From positions 1 to 6,317 of the forward strand of contig JAJYJL010000527.1 in assembly GCA_021789565.1 (NCBI GenBank): a DNA stretch of 6,317 nucleotides, read 5' to 3'. Shown one piece after another: positions 5,364 to 6,317 of this stretch (position 1 is the stretch's first letter; each line of letters begins with the position of its first letter). The position numbers and the translations under genes were made by a program. Under the pieces are notes generated by a model, which did no database searches, was not told the origin of the DNA, and saw only the letters and a list, made by a program, of their open reading frames with translations. This DNA is from Acidobacteriota bacterium. GTDB taxonomy: Bacteria; Acidobacteriota; Terriglobia; UBA7540.

Positions 5364-5402
5364 GGGAAACCGCTTCTGGGCAGCCGGAAACCGGGGTTTC
5401 CC
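5364..5402. repeat. Two GGAAACCG copies competing for one GGTTTCCC arm
   Basis: GGGAAACC (5364-5371) is complementary to GGTTTCCC (5395-5402) over eight bases with a 23-base loop. A second copy, GGAAACC (5386-5392), is complementary to the same right arm over seven bases; with a four-base CGGG loop it gives a six-pair stem. The two left arms share GGAAACCG with a 21-base period, so the two hairpins exclude each other. Confidence 0.4.
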
Positions 5403-5605
5403 GACCGGACTCGCCGACCCAAAACCATTTTAAATGCAAAGCTGCGGCTTCGGTCAAGCCCCTCGAAAGCCGTGAGGTAAGATGTTCCCGGGAGTCCCCG
5501 CAATAAAGGATTACAACGCGGCCTCCGGCCAAGATGCTAATCTCCAAAGTTAAGGAAGTTCTTGTGGAAAGGGGCGGCGGGTACAGCCTCCACTCGCCCG
5601 GGCTT

Positions 5606-6247
5606 TTACCGCCTAAACAGACCCATGCATTGAGCTGTGCCAAGAACATGGCTTTTGGCGGCATCAAGCACTTCGTTCTTTCCTTCACCCGGTTGGAGAT
5701 GAAGCATTTTATCCAGCGCGTAGAGTTTGAAGAAGTAATGGTGAGCGTTGCCTACCGGCGGGCATGGCCCCCCATAACCGATCCGCCCAAAGTCGTTTCG
5801 CCCTTGCGCGCCTCCTCCGGGGATTTCGCCCCGTTTCGGCACATTGTCGGGGAGTCTACGCAACCGCGCGGGGAGATCATAAACCACCCAATGAATCCAG
5901 GTGCCCGAAGGCGCATCCGGATCCTCGGCGATAAGAGCGAAACTTTGGGTGCCGCGCGGAGGATGTGACCAATGAAGGGCAGGAGAGATATCCTCGCCTT
6001 CGCAGGTAAACTTCTTGGGGATTTCCGCGCCCTCTTTAAACGCCATGCTCTCAATTTTGAACTCGGACGCTTGAGAATCTTTCGCATGCGCAGACTCTGC
6101 GGCAGAGCGGGTGCACGATGCCGTAGGTATCAGGAGCATCCAAAGCGCAACAAGCAAACACAAGGGGGAGATTCCGAAATGCGCTTGAACAAACTGAGAA
6201 CTAACTACGTTTCCGGAAATATGCTGGCTTCGATGGGTCGCAAACAT
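5606..6247 (-). CDS. YbhB/YbcL-family (PEBP, Raf kinase inhibitor-like) exported protein, 213 aa
   Basis: This protein belongs to the phosphatidylethanolamine-binding protein superfamily. Bacterial members are small beta-fold proteins whose cellular role is mostly undefined. Family hallmarks are in order: FTCEGEDISPALHW (80-93), DPDAPSGTWIHWVVYDLP (109-126), GRIGYGGPCPPVG (154-166), HHYFFKLYALD (169-179), and a C-terminus VLGTAQCMGLFRR resembling the usual ..L.G.Y.R ending. The ligand-pocket residues Asp109, His119 and Gly-Pro-Cys-Pro-Pro are kept. An added N-terminus has a hydrophobic segment (26-41) then PTASC with Cys45, indicating export. A lipoprotein is possible, though Thr at the -3 position is atypical. 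ATG 6247 has GGGAG at 10 bases, and no better internal start precedes the hydrophobic segment. It is probably transcribed alone. The 26-residue n-region is long. Confidence 0.93.
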   Translation of the reverse strand: MFATHRSQHISGNVVSSQFVQAHFGISPLCLLVALWMLLIPTASCTRSAAESAHAKDSQASEFKIESMAFKEGAEIPKKFTCEGEDISPALHWSHPPRGTQSFALIAEDPDAPSGTWIHWVVYDLPARLRRLPDNVPKRGEIPGGGAQGRNDFGRIGYGGPCPPVGNAHHYFFKLYALDKMLHLQPGEGKNEVLDAAKSHVLGTAQCMGLFRR

Positions 6248-6278
6248 CGCCTTGCTTCTCCCTGCGCAAAAGCCCCAA

Positions 6279-6310
6279 AGGTCAGGAATTCAGAACCTCC
6301 GATAATTGTA
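6279..6310 (-). promoter_or_regulatory. Possible -10 box and interrupted palindrome upstream of the YbhB-like gene
   Basis: TACAAT on the minus strand (6310-6305) could be a -10 box. Its -35 partner would lie beyond the right edge of the window. Immediately downstream is a symmetric 20-base element AGGT-NNN-GAATTC-NNN-ACCT (6279-6298) that would overlap the start site near 6298. An operator role is possible but unsupported by any known regulator. Confidence 0.3.
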
Positions 6311-6317
6311 TATCACA

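Larger units (their letters stand above)
5248..5605. other. Structured non-coding region between the YbhB-like gene and the hypothetical gene
   Basis: These 358 bases contain no gene I can support. Open frames crossing it on both strands have unlikely compositions, and the longest (5272-5688) would overlap the YbhB-like gene by 83 bases on the same strand. It holds the leader hairpin (5277-5313), the competing GGAAACC/GGTTTCC arms (5364-5402), a GGCC-TCC-GGCC repeat near 5520-5530, and a GCCCGGGC palindrome just after the YbhB-like stop. The density of inverted repeats suggests a transcribed structured element or a dispersed intergenic repeat. Confidence 0.45.

Noticed and set aside
5272..5688. 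138-codon minus-strand open frame downstream of the YbhB-like gene
   Set aside because: It overlaps the C-terminal end of the YbhB-like gene by 83 bases on the same strand, has no family resemblance and an odd composition, and runs through strong inverted repeats.
5534..5968. 144-codon plus-strand open frame
   Set aside because: It is largely antisense to the clearly conserved YbhB-like protein.

Overview
The window carries five complete protein genes and one gene cut by the left edge. No RNA gene, insertion sequence or CRISPR array is visible. The organism is probably a bacterium of the Acidobacteriota or a relative. The base composition is moderate GC. The small XRE regulator with a distinctive core (RCYISRVENG) is of a type I associate with that phylum, and the stand-alone aspartate carbamoyltransferase is plant-like. 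The taxonomic call is inference, not something the sequence proves.

Layout, left to right. On the minus strand at 1-203 is the N-terminal third of an ABC ATPase (Walker A present), overlapped by 8 bases by an FtsX/MacB-type permease (196-1302). The pair is a translationally coupled export or lipoprotein-release type transporter. A 291-base leader region separates it from an XRE helix-turn-helix regulator (1594-1986, minus). Upstream of that regulator is a 12-bp perfect palindrome, followed by pyrB (2127-3047, minus), the catalytic enzyme of pyrimidine synthesis. pyrB stands alone, with no pyrI, pyrC, carA/B or pyrR in view. It has a recognisable sigma70-like promoter whose -10 box sits inside a 7-bp-arm inverted repeat.

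A gene-poor stretch of about 620 bases (3142-3764) with one GC-clamped hairpin follows. The only plus-strand gene is next: a receiver plus HD-GYP response regulator (3765-4895), a predicted cyclic-di-GMP phosphodiesterase with no sensor kinase beside it. It converges on a small unidentified protein (4915-5247, minus) whose 5' leader encodes a strong 15-bp hairpin that pairs completely only as minus-strand RNA. A 358-base structured non-coding region (5248-5605) then leads to a secreted or lipid-anchored YbhB/YbcL (PEBP/RKIP-like) protein (5606-6247, minus).

The genes do not form one pathway. This looks like a chromosomal housekeeping and regulation segment made of short transcription units. 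No obviously new multi-gene system is visible. The points most worth following are the plant-type ATCase with an apparent UMP-feedback residue, the operator-like repeat on its promoter, and the RNA structures around 5277-5402.
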